From assembly GCA_907165275.2 (NCBI GenBank), contig OU015655.1, forward strand, positions 11,172,501 to 11,236,500: DNA of 64,000 nt, read 5' to 3'. The stretch comes from Zygaena filipendulae (lineage: Eukaryota; Arthropoda; Insecta; Lepidoptera; Zygaenidae). A program made the translations under genes and the position numbers. Below the pieces are notes generated by a model that saw only the letters and a program-made list of their open reading frames with translations, did no database searches and was not told the origin of the DNA. Of this stretch, positions 35,087 to 47,405 are shown piece after piece. Every line of letters begins with the position of its first letter. Position 1 is the first letter of the stretch.

Positions 35087-35932
35087 TCTTGCTTTTTAAT
35101 GAGTCGGTTTGTAATTTATCTAAGTTACAATAGCCTAATGTCAACTGCTCATAACCTTATACAAAATATTGCTTTTCCCGATGCAGGGCGATAATTTTTG
35201 AGGAGTTCTGCTGGTACACCACCATCAGTTCTACTTCACCATATACGTTGTGACAAACATAAATTGTTTAGAAACTACATTAAAGTTAAAGAATCGGAAT
35301 CTGTGAAATACCTATTATTTAGTAGTTCCGATGACCATCTGCGGTCTTCATCATCAGTTCCACTTCTTCAAATTTTACTTTCCAAAAGCAAATAAACGAT
35401 TTACTATAAAAAATACCCAAATTGCTATAGGTATATGCCTATAAATTTTGAAGTTCACTCGATTTCTCCAAGATCCCACCATCAGATCCTGACTTGGTGA
35501 CAGTGTGACCAATTCGGAAGTATCCCCTTTCAAACAAAAAAAAAAACAATTTTCCAAATCGCTCCAACTAGAACCCTTGAAATACGTATTATTGTTGAGT
35601 AGTTCCGATGACCATCTGTGCTCTTCATCATCAGTTCCACTTCTTCAAATTTTGCTTTTCAAAAGCAAATGAACGATTTACTATAAAAAATACCCAAATC
35701 GCTATAGGTGTGCCTATAATTTCTGAAGAGTTCCCTCGATTTCTCCAAGATCCCATCATCAGATCCCGACTTAGTTGCAATGGGACCTAATTGGGAGTAT
35801 ACCCTTTCAAACAAAAAAAGAATTTTCGAAATCGGTCCAACCGTCTTCGAGTAATCGGTGAACATACATAAAAAAAAAACATACATACAATCGAACATAG
35901 AACCTCCTCCTTTTTGGAAGTCGGTTAAAAAG
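35087..35932 (-). repeat. Interspersed repeat family X, copy B body
   Basis: Reverse copy ending CTCCTCCTTTTTGGAAGTCG. Has two internal tandem units (about 35310-35560 and 35590-35850), like copy A. Confidence 0.65.
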
Positions 35933-36384
35933 GGAAGACAAAAGAAACTCAAGTCTATACAGCAAAGTCAGATTAGGTATATTTTCTCAAGTTATTTACA
36001 AAGTTTCTAAGAGACAAGTTTTTAAGAGACTGCCTGAAAAAACTTTAAAAAGGAAATTTTAAACTTATATTACTTATTCGATTTTCAGATGAGCAATTAC
36101 CAAACTCATACTTACATACTACGGTAGATAGGTAGATAGGTACCTATACATTTTATTAAAAAATCTTGTGTTTAATAAATAATTATTCTTTGATCCTTCG
36201 ATCAACACTCTGCGAGGCCGATCGCACCATTTCGGAGTGACAAAACCGTAACAATTTAAGAGTTAGAAACTTTATTTTCTAAATATTATAGATAAAATAA
36301 ATCGTTTGATATTATATAATAGGTAGGTACCATTTTAGGATGGTTGTATTGGTAAATTCATTCCGAAATAGCGCTCTAAATCTA

Positions 36385-36688
36385 TACTATTAAAATAGTA
36401 GAATCCGCAATTCTGTACATTGAATATTTTTAAGAAAAATTGACAGGGGGCGATAAAAGAAGAGTAACCAACCACAAAAAAAGAGTTTTCAAAATTATTT
36501 CCTGTCTGTCTGTTCGCGATGATCTCCGAATCTATACTGAACGGGGTGTCATGCGGTTTTCACAGGTAGATTAGGCTTAGCCTGGAGCTACATAATATAG
36601 GTATTGTATCATCCAAATCGGATGTCGGGAAAAAAAGTTGTTACATAAAAACTTTTCACGCGGGTGAAACCGCGGTGCATAGCTAGTT
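36385..36688 (+). mobile_element. Helitron-like copy, long variant
   Basis: TCTATACTATTAAAATAGTA start, CTGTCTGTCTGTTCGCG inside, GGTGAAACCGCGGTGCATAG and CTAG end. Confidence 0.65.
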
Positions 36689-37114
36689 TCAAATATTTAA
36701 ATAGGTACTTAGTTAACATTCTAAGTACCTAGTGCTTATACATATTATCTTTGACTATATGTATATTTCGGATAGAGACGATGATCATTCGCACGATTGA
36801 GATGACGATTCAAATCTTATAAATTAAAAGATAATGTTGATAATGTGGACTAAACTTGAACGAGCCACTTATTTCTTTTTAGTTAGTTGGTATAACCCCA
36901 AATGCTGAAAAATGTTCACAATAAATCTTAGCAATTAAATAATTAAAAAGGCGGTGTTATGTTACTAGCGATCTCTTCCAGGTAACTTTTAACCGTTAGG
37001 AATCGGGACCGGGACGGGAATAATATAAAAATAACAGTATTTTCTTTTCTCATTGTTATACCAAATTCTAGCCGTTTGTAAACGGAACAACGGGCATGAT
37101 GACAAGGTATAAAA

Positions 37115-37235
37115 ACCAAAATTCTATTTAGTCCATCAGTTAGATAGTAAAAAAACACGTAGTTTTTGTTTTTTTTAATTATTGAAAAAAATAATTTGAT
37201 AAAACGCATTAAAGTTTAAGAGTGGGACGTAGGTC
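37115..37235 (-). mobile_element. MITE family A, diverged half copy
   Basis: ATTCTATTTAGTCCATCAGT then CGCATTAAAGTTTAAGAGTG, the reversed right half of family A. A similar relic is near 12050-12120. Confidence 0.5.
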
Positions 37236-37773
37236 ACGTTAACTGTTTGGCTGTTAACTGTCTTTCAGATATCGTGCGATCAACCTCCTCATGGTATGGG
37301 CTGAGTGAAGCAAGGTGAAGGAATAAAACAATATGCATTACACATAACACCATTTAATACAAATATTCAGACATATTACAGAAAGGCTTCGCAAGTGGGC
37401 AAGTAGGCAAAGTAGGTTCATACATAGGTATCTATTAATAGGTATCTTAAAAAGTATGGTAGGTATAATCGAATACATCGAAACAATACCTACAGTATGA
37501 AGGGGTTGTGCCCGAATAATTTTATATTATATATTTTAGCATAGTAAGTACCTAAGTAGGTATTATTATTAACATAATTTAGATAAATAAAATAATTAAA
37601 AGAACATAATATTGTGTACCTAACTTCTTAATTACTGTGTAACAGAGTTTAAATTAGGTACCTGCCTACCTACATTCTCTTTTGATAGTCAACAGTATTT
37701 CAATATTGCAATAGTTTAAGTTGTCTCAAAAGAAAGTTTACATTTTAACATTCAATGTTTACCTATATCTGCA

Positions 37774-37994
37774 GGGCAATTATTTAACTTTTGTTGCTAT
37801 CATATTTCAGTTTCAATCAGGAAAATAGCGGTGTTGTGATTAATTAATCATGTTTAGACAGCAGCAACTTTTGAAGTATGTTGATTTTGATTGATTGCTA
37901 GAAAAGAGAAGAGAGGTGTCAAAACGTGCATATTGTAATCGCAAAACCACCATTTTTCTGATTGCAATAGAAACAAAAGTTACATAGTAGCCCC
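37774..37994. mobile_element. MITE family F, copy 1
   Basis: GGGCAATTATTTAACTTTTG at the left, inverted AAAAGTTACATAGTAGCCCC at the right. Second copy 340 bp on, in the same orientation. Confidence 0.65.
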
Positions 37995-38333
37995 TCTGTT
38001 TTGGTGCCCATAGAAGTGAATTGGGATATTTTATTTTTACGACAAATAATATGAAAATGTCTTTAATTTCCACTTCATAGATCCAAAAGAACGCCGGTGA
38101 AAATATAAAAAAAAAACATGTCCAGTTTTGCTTAATCATTAGGAAGTTTTAGCATGCTGAAAATTAGTAAAATTGTTTTGGTTTCATTTTGAATTTTCTC
38201 GTTAGTAAGGTTTAAAGTTAAAAGTATACTTGTTTCTTGTGCCTCTTAGTCTATGTACTTACTTACAGCTATGCTAACTTGCTGTAAATACCTAACAACT
38301 CATTTGTTGAAGAAATAGCAATTAAAATCTGCA

Positions 38334-38570
38334 GGGCAATTATGTAACTTTTGTTGCTATCATATTTCAGTTACAATCAGAAAAATATTTATTTTGTGAA
38401 TAATTAATTATTATTTTTAGGCAGCTTCAACTTTTGAAATATGTTCATTTTGTTTGATTGCTAGTTATTTTAGGTCTCAAAACGTGCATATTGTAATCGC
38501 AAAACCGCCATGTTTTTGATTGCAACCACAAAATTATAGAAATAAAAGTTACATAATTAATAGGTCATCT
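38334..38570. mobile_element. MITE family F, copy 2
   Basis: GGGCAATTATGTAACTTTTG; shares AACGTGCATATTGTAATCGC with copy 1. Confidence 0.65.
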
Positions 38571-38990
38571 GGTGATGCGTTTCTAACAACAGTTCCCATA
38601 GCCGATAAATACCTACCTAATTGACGCAGTTATCGCAAAAAACAACCACTCACTTATTACCATAGATATTATAGAATATACTTAGCTCAGGGTTTTCACT
38701 AATGAGTTTAGAACATTCATAGCATTAGTGCCGTTTGGAATGGTTGGAAAGTTCTGAGAGCACCGTTGGTTTAGTAGTAGGTATACCTGACTGCTACGCC
38801 AAGTGTAGCGCGATTGACCTCTGCGTCAGGGTACACATGCTTTTCACTGAGTATTTCTACATTGTGTGTAGGTACTTACTTGAAAAAATATTACTTATAG
38901 TTAAGTAGGTACGTATACGTATATAAATCAATTGTTTAAGCACCGCTTAATTTGGGACCAGGTAGCGCTGTGCGATAATGTCTAATCATT

Positions 38991-39012
38991 ATTATTATTA
39001 TTATTATTATTA
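38991..39012. repeat. (ATT)n microsatellite
   Basis: Seven to eight ATT units. Confidence 0.9.
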
Positions 39013-39322
39013 AATTATATATGAAATTCAAAATACGCAGAAATAAGGCTCACGTTCCTAATCTATAATTTACTACACATTTCTTTATAAATCTTAAATT
39101 ATGATTTTTTATCGTGGGTCGCCTTAGTTCTACCACGTTCTAATGACAATAAGTGCAATAATCTATCGATAATTAACTAAATATAGAAAGAAACATAGGA
39201 ATAAATCACAGAGAATACCATAACAAATAACGCGGGGTTACCTTTAGGTAGATATATACGTATATTGGCTTTGTCGGAGCATTGATTGGCATTTGGCATC
39301 AATGCAACCGCAAGGAGAGTTG

Positions 39323-39921
39323 AATAGGGTACTTGCATGAAATTTATAATAAGAAATTGTCTCAATATTTCAAAAAAGAGCCTTATAAAAGCGTTATCGT
39401 GAAAGATTTACTAAAAAAATTTCAATAGTTTCCAAAATATTCAACTTTTAATTTTGTGAAACGGAACGTTGCAACGAAACACCAATCACAGCCAAGCTTG
39501 ACACATGACGTCACTTTTATATTTTTAGGAAACATTTACCTCTTTCAGAGAAGGTAAAAGAAACTAAGTGCATACAGTCAACGCATATTTTCCATTTTCT
39601 GAAGTTTTTTACTTTAAAAATGCATCGGTAAGATGCATTTCGATTCTTTACTGGAACTTTTGGAAGTAAATCGACACAGTTCAACCTTAATTTCGCTTTT
39701 GGATATTGAAGTTATCTGTCTGTCAGTGTCACATGACCCTGTCAATACGACAGTGACATTTATATCACAGATTAATAAGGCGTAATTTTGAACTAGTGAC
39801 GTCATTCCGCGTTTCGGCGGTAATTAATTTATGCATATATTTTTTGTTTTTCTTGCTTTGTTTAAGTAGGCCATATATCTTTAAAACAGACTAAAAAAAA
39901 AACTCATGCAAGTACCCTATT
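39323..39921. mobile_element. TIR element family B, copy 3
   Basis: AATAGGGTACTTGCATGAA and inverse; interior reversed relative to copy 2 and including the same 63-codon open frame (39614-39805, minus). Confidence 0.85.
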
Positions 39922-40964
39922 ACTCTTCGAAATATTATTATGTATTATATATGTTCCAAAAATTGAAATTACATGAAACTTATACCTAGTTCAGTACGCA
40001 GTTAAAGAAGGTGGTGTAAATTAACATATAGGTTTTTAATGACTGAATGATGATTAGTGAGTAGTTGGAAGAACGAAGCACCGGTAGGTACGTACCTACA
40101 GTAAAGTCGGAGGTACAAGGATGTCAATCATACAATAGGAACGTAAAATACAACTTTATATACTAAATACGCTTGGCACGACTTTATCTTCAATCAATAG
40201 AGAGTAAAACATGACACTTATTAAGACAAAATGTGCAAATATGACTTCTACCAGTCAAGCAAGTAGTTTAGAACTTACACGATCACATGCAGACAAATGC
40301 ACTAATATGCATTAATAATACGCCCACAGCGCCACCTATCAGGTCCAAATTTATTTTTTGTTTCTCGTTTTGTGATCAAATAATATATTAAAAATAATAG
40401 TTGGTGCCCGCGGTTTCGCTCGCTTGTGTAAGGAATTTCCTTAGGAACTCTTTCAAGAGATAAGTTACCTGCACACCAAAATGTCATTTAAATCTGTTCA
40501 ATAGATAGATAAACAATAAAATGCCAATTATACTTACAGACACGTCAAATTCTACAGTTTATTATATAGTATGTACTTATAGATTTTATTGTATGTGTAT
40601 CAGCTGCAATGATCCACCTTGGACCACTAGACAGAAGCTAAGCAGACATGAAAATTTAAATGCATGTAAAATTGCATCAAGTTACACAAATCACAATATT
40701 GTATGCCTATAGTTTTAATAACATTTATAATCGTTTTAAAAAATTTAAATAATATCTAGTTAATTGATCTGTTTACACAATTATACCTAACATTTTTAAA
40801 TTCGTTAATTATTCTATATTATGTTTATAAATATAATGTGACTATGAGACATTTATATTTTAATAGACGTACAATAACAATATTTTTTTTAAAAATATCA
40901 CATCTGAAAGATTGATGGGGGTGATATGTTAAAAAAGCTTAGTATATAGGATAAACATAGGTAT
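39922..40964. other. Intergenic AT-rich DNA
   Basis: A degraded reversed Helitron end (GCCCGCGGTTTCGCTCGC) is at about 40406. Nothing else supported. Confidence 0.4.
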
Positions 40965-41144
40965 CTACTAATATTATAAACAGATAAATGTTTGTGAGAG
41001 GGGGTAATCTCTGAATCTACTGAACCAATTTTGAAAATTATTTTACTAATAGAATGCTGCAGTATTCCTGAGTGTTATAAGGTAGGTATTTCTTTTCTTG
41101 GAATTCTCGCGGAATCTTCGAAATTACCGCGGGTGTTCAGCTAG
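40965..41144 (+). mobile_element. Helitron-like copy
   Basis: TCTACTAATATTATAAACAG start, ACCGCGGGTGTTCAGCTAG end. Confidence 0.65.
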
Positions 41145-41759
41145 TAACATAATTATATTAATGGATAAAATTGGTGCATAGAAATAGTTAATAAATTATT
41201 GTAATTGGCACAAAAAAATGTATACTTCATTATTTAAATATCACATCGAAAAATACTCATATACGTATATAACAAATGATAAATCAACTGTAGAATTTAG
41301 TTTAATCTGCAAGTGTGATGTGGTAGTTACCGCAATGGAAAGATAATATTTGTTTTTATTTTTTATTATAGTATTGTTGATAATACTAAAAATGACTTCA
41401 TTATAAATAAGGTACAAATTTATGAACCAATTTCAATGCAATTTTCATTTCACAACATTCGGGAATAATATAATTAACAATATTACCTCAGAGTAAATAT
41501 ACTATGAAGGGACAACAACAATGGTTTTTTTTAGAACTGACAATCTCAATCATCTCTTATCAAAATCAAAGTTATGAACCCACAACGACTGAATGCTAAA
41601 AAGTGAGCGATGATGTAGATACGAGTATCTATTTTATCACAAATAAATACAAAGCATGACCATACCAGGGATGTTGATTGTTGCGGATGCAGATTTTTTC
41701 ACATCTGCGGATGTGACGCGTGATGCCGTGATCAAGGGAAATAGGGATTCATTTTTTAT

Positions 41760-42084
41760 ATACAAAGTGTTAATGAATTAAGCCCCATTACAAAAAATAA
41801 ACAATAATGTGATTAAAATATAAATTATGTCAAAAAACCTGTGACTTATCTACGAAATTTCAAGCGCTACGCCCGCGCCTACGTGTCAATGACCGATTCG
41901 ATTTTTTTGCTGCGGGCGGCGTACGCGTCTAATATTGTATTATAATTAATTTAGACATGGGCTAGTAAAAAAGGGCTAATAAAGAAAAAAATAACCTATA
42001 TTAAAACATGCTATAGTCGATTTGGAAGTCGATTCTGAACAAACTACTTTCTAGTTTTCAGTCAATTCATTAACACGTTGTATA
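41760..42084. mobile_element. TIR element family C, copy 3 (diverged)
   Basis: TACAAAGTGTTAATGAATTA and the inverted CATTAACACGTTGTATAA end. Confidence 0.75.
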
Positions 42085-42809
42085 ATTATACTGCATTGTG
42101 TTAAGTTGATGTGGGTACCTATAAGTTTGTGTAAACTACGCCGACTCTTATAGTTTCTTTTCAATCACAAAAATATATCACATACATAATATAATATATC
42201 ATAACATATAAACTAAATATTTTCTCGTTACTTAAATACATTCAGACATATTTTTTAAATTTTTTAAATCAAATTGATCCTTACTAATGTAGACAATTTT
42301 GTTACCTATGTTTTTATTATAATGATCTACATAATAACATTTTTGGACCCTACGAGATTGGTCAAAGTTATTTATTATGAAGGGGATATTTAGGTAAGTA
42401 CATGTGTTTTGCCTTCAATTAAAAGTGAACGCCGTATTTTGTTTTATAATAATAATTTATGAAAATAATGTCTAATTGACATGGAGCCATTCTTCCTTTG
42501 ACTAAATTTTAAAGACTTTGTTTTTTGTGCAATATATTGTAATACAAACTAATACAACAAATTAATAGGTAATAAAATAATAAAATAAAAATCTCACAAC
42601 AATAGAACATTCAGTAGGTTACCTACCAAGTGACAATATTATATAAATACTTTAAATAAAACGAATTGGATATTTAAAGTAAACGAACCATATAGATTTT
42701 GGTCTGTTTATAGAACTGCTCTTAATTTTTTTTCTCTAGTCTTTGTTCAGTAATGGTTCAGTACAACAATTTCGTTATGTACTTTGTCAATACTTAAGTA
42801 TATAGACAG
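42085..42809. other. AT-rich intergenic DNA
   Basis: No repeat ends or genes recognised. Confidence 0.5.
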
Positions 42810-43457
42810 CAGTGGCGAATTTACACATTTTCCATTAGCAGGCTCATTCAAATTTTGCCGCCCCTACCGACTTTTACAATCCGATAGGTACCCTAGTTCG
42901 AAAATCATGTTAGGTAATTGCAATTTTTTTATTAACGAAATTGTAACTTAATGATTTGTGTACTAGTGGATCAATGTGTTAGTTCCTAGATTTTTTTATA
43001 ACCCAACGATAAAGTTGAGATTGTGCAAGAAAAGGGTTTTTTGGTAAAATTTTGGCCCCAAATTGCCGCCCCTAAAATCTGCCGCCCAAAGTCCCAGCTA
43101 ATGGGCATGTTGACTAATTTTGAATTTTTAGTCCGTCTTGTAGATTATTAAAAGATATTGAACACGTATTTTTTCTTTTTTTACGTATTAAAAAAATAAC
43201 GGCGATATATTGAGTTGAAATTTCGCGTGACTTCACTATTCTGACAGTTTGCATGGCGGTTTTAGCGGTTAGTGACGTCACGACACCCTAACCCTAAACT
43301 TTAATGCGCTTTATCTCTGTATATTTTAATTTATTTAAAAAAGCAAAAAAATACATGTCTATTGTTTTTTTTATTTTCTAACTGACGGACTAATTAGAAT
43401 TTTGATTTTCAAAAGTAGTCCACATCCCCATTCAGCCTGCTAGTAAATCCGCCACTG
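42810..43457. mobile_element. hAT-like MITE with nested family A copy
   Basis: Ends CAGTGGCGAATTTAC and inverse GTAAATCCGCCACTG. Flanks ATAGACAG / GTAGACAG match at 7 of 8 bases, a decayed 8-bp hAT duplication. Confidence 0.75.
43103..43429. mobile_element. MITE family A, copy 2 (nested)
   Basis: GGGCATGTTGACTA start, AGTAGTCCACATCCCC end; one of the two CRE palindromes is mutated to TGACTTCA. Confidence 0.85.
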
Positions 43458-43465
43458 GTAGACAG

Positions 43466-46106
43466 CCATATTTGACAGACAATAGTAATATTTTTTATAT
43501 ATTAAGTACCTAATATACTAAATAATAATAGTCGTATACGAATTACAACACTCATAATACTCTAAGTCGTAAGGTAAGTATTTACCTCGTATTTGGCTAC
43601 AATATTTTGGTATGTACTTACATTTACCCGTAATGGTGCATGGTAGTGTGGTCGTCACGAGTACAGTGAGTTGCAGAATAGCTCTACACTTTTGACATCG
43701 TTGATTCAAATCACTGGCACGGGGCACCATCAAAAGCGTTACAGCCACACCGCTCGGGAGACAAAAAAATTATCGTATCCTGCTTATTTTTATTTAATAT
43801 ATTATTTTATTTACAAAGAAATAGATATTTGAGATGCGGTAACAGAATAATCGTCCAGAATTAGTATTTACCCTCTTTTACCTATATGTTATGGGTTTCT
43901 TTTTAAATGAAATAAGTATCTCAGAACTATTGACGACAGGTTAGGTATTATTATTGAGACATAATGTTTTATTGTATTATAAAAGATATATACTAAAATT
44001 AATAATGTGACGATTGAAAATGATCATATTATTATGCTTGATCTTAATTTATAAAGATTATACGTATTTATTTGACTTTGACTTTGACTATAGTAGATGT
44101 TGCGTGCTCACCGTACTTATTATATTTTTCGTTTTTCGCCTTCCCTTCAATGAATTTCCGATGGGCTATAGTTAATTTCAAATGAAGTTCTAATTTTATT
44201 TTATTCAAATATATATTAGATGCCTTTTACTTTATTTTTGTACCTACCTACTACCATTTTACAACTGCGTCTAGTTTATTGACGATATACATACCTATTA
44301 CATATTTTTTATTACATAATAGTTAACATATTTACTCATAGATAGAACAATTTATAATATTAGATACTTATTAAGATTGGTAATAATAATAGTTTTATTT
44401 ATTTACTAAGTTATTTCTGTAGGTAAATATTAATTATTATTTATTACCCTACGTATTTATATATTATATACACATCAGTTCCTACTTAAAAATGAGATTA
44501 TTCGTATGACTGTACCTACTAAGTCGCATGCGGGGTGGCGAGGTGCTCGATACTTGTGTGACTTTGCAGTAGACTGATTAGTTCACAGGGCCAACCCAGA
44601 ATAGTACACGATCATATACACAATAATTATATAGATAAGCCACACACAAAACAAGCGATCGGGTTTGGCAATTCGGAGATGTAACAATTCGCAGAAATAA
44701 TAAAGCAGTGAGTCCTTATTACGATTTCAAGATCAACGAACTATCGTATCGACTGAAGGAAAGAAATTTTTGCCTCAACAAATTTATTATTTAGTGCATA
44801 AAATTATCTAAGGGATAGGAGCAGCAAAACTAAGATGAATATTAAACGCGTCGAAATCAAAAAGACTGATTTTCGCAAAATTTGCAGACATTTTCCAATT
44901 TAGGCAGAACGCTCAAATTTCAGACAACTCAGGAAAATTCTTTCTATTTGTTTAAATGTCGTTTTGGATAGATCTAATATCGAATATCTTATTCAACTCT
45001 AATGATTAACTAAATAGAATAGTAGTTTACCTACTGCAGAAATCCTGTATTTCTGTATTTTATCTTATACAATCGCAAATTACGTCGAAAAAACTAAATA
45101 AAGAAACATACTTTGGTCATTTTTCCAATAAAATTAGCTCACGGGGAAAAGTGTTGCCAGAGCACCTTCACATACCGCCCGAGCGCCATACAGTAGGTAG
45201 GTGCTTATTATTGTTAAAATCTATGCAAATTGAATTAGTTACATCTATATTATCCGTTGAACTTTTCAAACACGCCATATGGATGAACAATTTCGTTTCG
45301 CACGTCATTGAAGAACGAAATCTTCACCTTAGATTCGCTTGGAATAAAATACAGGGTCAGCATTCATCTATTTATGTAATACGTAACCATGCACCCTAGG
45401 AAATTACCTTACCTACACAATTTTAATACATAATATAAGCTCTTTATATATTACACAGTTTTGTAGCAGTACCAGGCGTTTTTTTAAATTTCTTTATGTA
45501 AGTATTCATAATGACTTTGTACAATAGATATAAATAGATAATAATTTAATCACACTCATTACAACTATAAGGTATAGTTTTACATTAAACTCTGATTTAT
45601 TTCATGAATTATTATAAGTACAGAATCATGAACGTTATTATAAGTACTAAGTTCAATGTTGCCACAGTAATGGGAAGCGTGGCGAATACAACGTTTAAAA
45701 ATAAATATATTTTATTCGTGTACCTTGAATAATACTGTAAGGCAAAAAGTTAGCTTAACACTTATGAAAATAGTTACAGATTTATATACCTACGACCGTA
45801 GCAATGGTAAAAGTAGGTATGCGATAATTTTCAAAAGAGTTGAGCTATTTGCAACGCCGACTGTACTTAGGGATAGATAAAGCGCGCAGCTCCATTCGTA
45901 ATAAGTACAAACGCCTCCCATTCACATTCAATATGTACAAAATTTTACACGTATCCTAAAATCGAGACTAAAGCGAGATACACACTGTCTTTTATACACG
46001 ACTTATGAAATGTCAGCGTTTTATGGAATGGCCGGCAACGACGTACTTATATTTATCGAACTCGAGCGTCAGTCGCGTTTCATAGTCCGTTTCTCGATAA
46101 ACCTAG
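43466..46106. other. Intergenic, mostly AT-rich
   Basis: A LINE-like tail (GTATTTATTTGACTTTGACT) is at 44065-44090. Open frames at 43518-43748 and 45151-45399 lack motifs and are not called. Confidence 0.4.
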
Positions 46107-46342
46107 CAGGGCCCTTTCACTATGACCAACAACATTCCTTGCCCATAACGCGCGCGTCCATAAAACGCATTTCCAAACGTTCTACATGCCAAGATACTAG
46201 AAATTATTATTCTTTATGCCATAAGAAACGTTGTAAATGTATTTTTTTGAAGTAAAACTTCATTGATTACGTGGAGGGAAAGACAGTTTTTGCGGCGTCT
46301 TAACTTAGCGCGGCGTGTTATGGTCATAGTGAATAAGGGCCC
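46107..46342. mobile_element. MITE family E, copy 2
   Basis: AGGGCCCTTTCACTATGACC and inverse GGTCATAGTGAATAAGGGCC. Confidence 0.8.
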
Positions 46343-46484
46343 AGATACGAGTCTTTCAAAAACTGCGTAAGAATTGACCCAGCTACGCTCTGTCTCATCA
46401 AACGTTCATTCCTCAATAAGCGTATTCATTTTAATTCCGTAATACAAATGACCCGGAACAATTCATTAACTCACAACCTATACT

Positions 46485-46510
46485 AATACAATACAATACA
46501 ATACAATAAA
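46485..46510. repeat. (AATAC)n microsatellite
   Basis: About five units, AATACAATACAATACAATAC. Confidence 0.8.
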
Positions 46511-46635
46511 ATAGAAGTCTTTGATTTAAGTACGTACTACTAGCGGCGTTTCTTTCTGTTATTTTCTCAACCTAAAATTCTCTGCACGCCACTTACCTAT
46601 ATGAAATTAGCATTTCTATTTTCAATGTTGTTGTC

Positions 46636-46641
46636 TTTATT
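46636..46641 (-). terminator. Probable poly(A) signal, adenylyl cyclase gene
   Basis: AATAAA on the minus strand, about 310 bp past the annotated cyclase stop and about 40 bp past the stop of the possible tail continuation. Its spacing fits the longer tail best. Confidence 0.45.
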
Positions 46642-46679
46642 TCATAAATACTTGGCCAAATTCTTGTAATTTGCGTCGT

Positions 46680-46938
46680 CTAAACTTTAAACAATGTTGC
46701 CGTGCTTCGTACATTGAAGGTTTTACACAAATGTCTTCCAATACTATCAACATCTGGAGACATTATATTAGGGCCATTCTCCAGTTCCAAATCGATTTCT
46801 CTTCGTTCATTGTATTCCTGGGCATAGCGAACATTGAGTTGTATCATTAACATTTCATTTAATTTGTCGAAAATTTTTGTTTGAGAGCCATCGTCATCTG
46901 GCAGAGCAAGACGTCGAATTGAAATGCTATACTTACGG
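46680..46938 (-). pseudogene. In-phase continuation of the adenylyl cyclase tail after a 16-bp duplication
   Basis: Immediately after the cyclase stop, a reading frame of about 84 codons runs from RKYSISIRRLALPDDDG to ATLFKV and TAG. If one copy of the adjacent 16-bp duplication is removed, PLTG reads straight into RKYSI without a break. The residues look protein-like (DDDGSQ, YNERREIDLELE) and an AATAAA lies about 40 bp past the TAG. It is more AT-rich than the preceding exon. It may be the ancestral C-terminus lost by frameshift, an assembly or allele difference, or a separate terminal exon. Not recognised as any domain. Confidence 0.5.
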
Positions 46939-46950
46939 CCCGTGAGCGGC

Positions 46951-47405
46951 TTAGCCGGTGAGCGGTTCGCTCTCGGGGAACACGGCCGCGTTGTAGTCGT
47001 ACACCACGTTCATGGGGTTGGAGATAACATTCGGCGCGGGCGCGTGCTCGGGCCGCCGTTTCCGTCTCACTAGAAAGTCCGCCAAGCTGGCAGCTCGCTT
47101 GGGCCCCGTGCCCTGCAGCAACGCTTCAATCTCCCCGCTGCTCCGCGACTCCACAACTGATTTTTTTATGTGTCGCAACGAGCTCTTCTTCTCGTCGCTG
47201 GCTCTGAGGGTGGTGTAGTTTTCAAAGTCGGTGGAATAGGCCTTCTCGATGAGCGAGATGATCGCGGGTAGACCGACCCCGTCCGCGAGCGACAGGGGCC
47301 GTTCGCGTTTCATGAGTACGCGAGCTCGCACCGCGCTGGCGAGGCTCTCGCGGGACGAGCACGCCTCGTTCAACAGCTTCGTGCTCATCGTGCAGTTTTG
47401 GTTCT
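46951..47405 (-). CDS. Adenylyl cyclase exon: C-terminal tail, part 2 with stop
   Basis: Acceptor TTTCAG. 150 residues after a split Glu codon, ending SEPLTG and TAA. Features seen: Arg/Lys clusters ([16 protein letters not shown]) that could be phosphorylation or membrane-binding sites, and [12 protein letters not shown] near the end. GC-rich with strong coding bias. The stop lies inside the second unit of a 16-bp near-perfect duplication, so the true end may be further left. Confidence 0.8.

Noticed and set aside
45151..45399. 82-codon plus-strand frame
   Set aside because: No recognisable domain or poly(A)/splice support.
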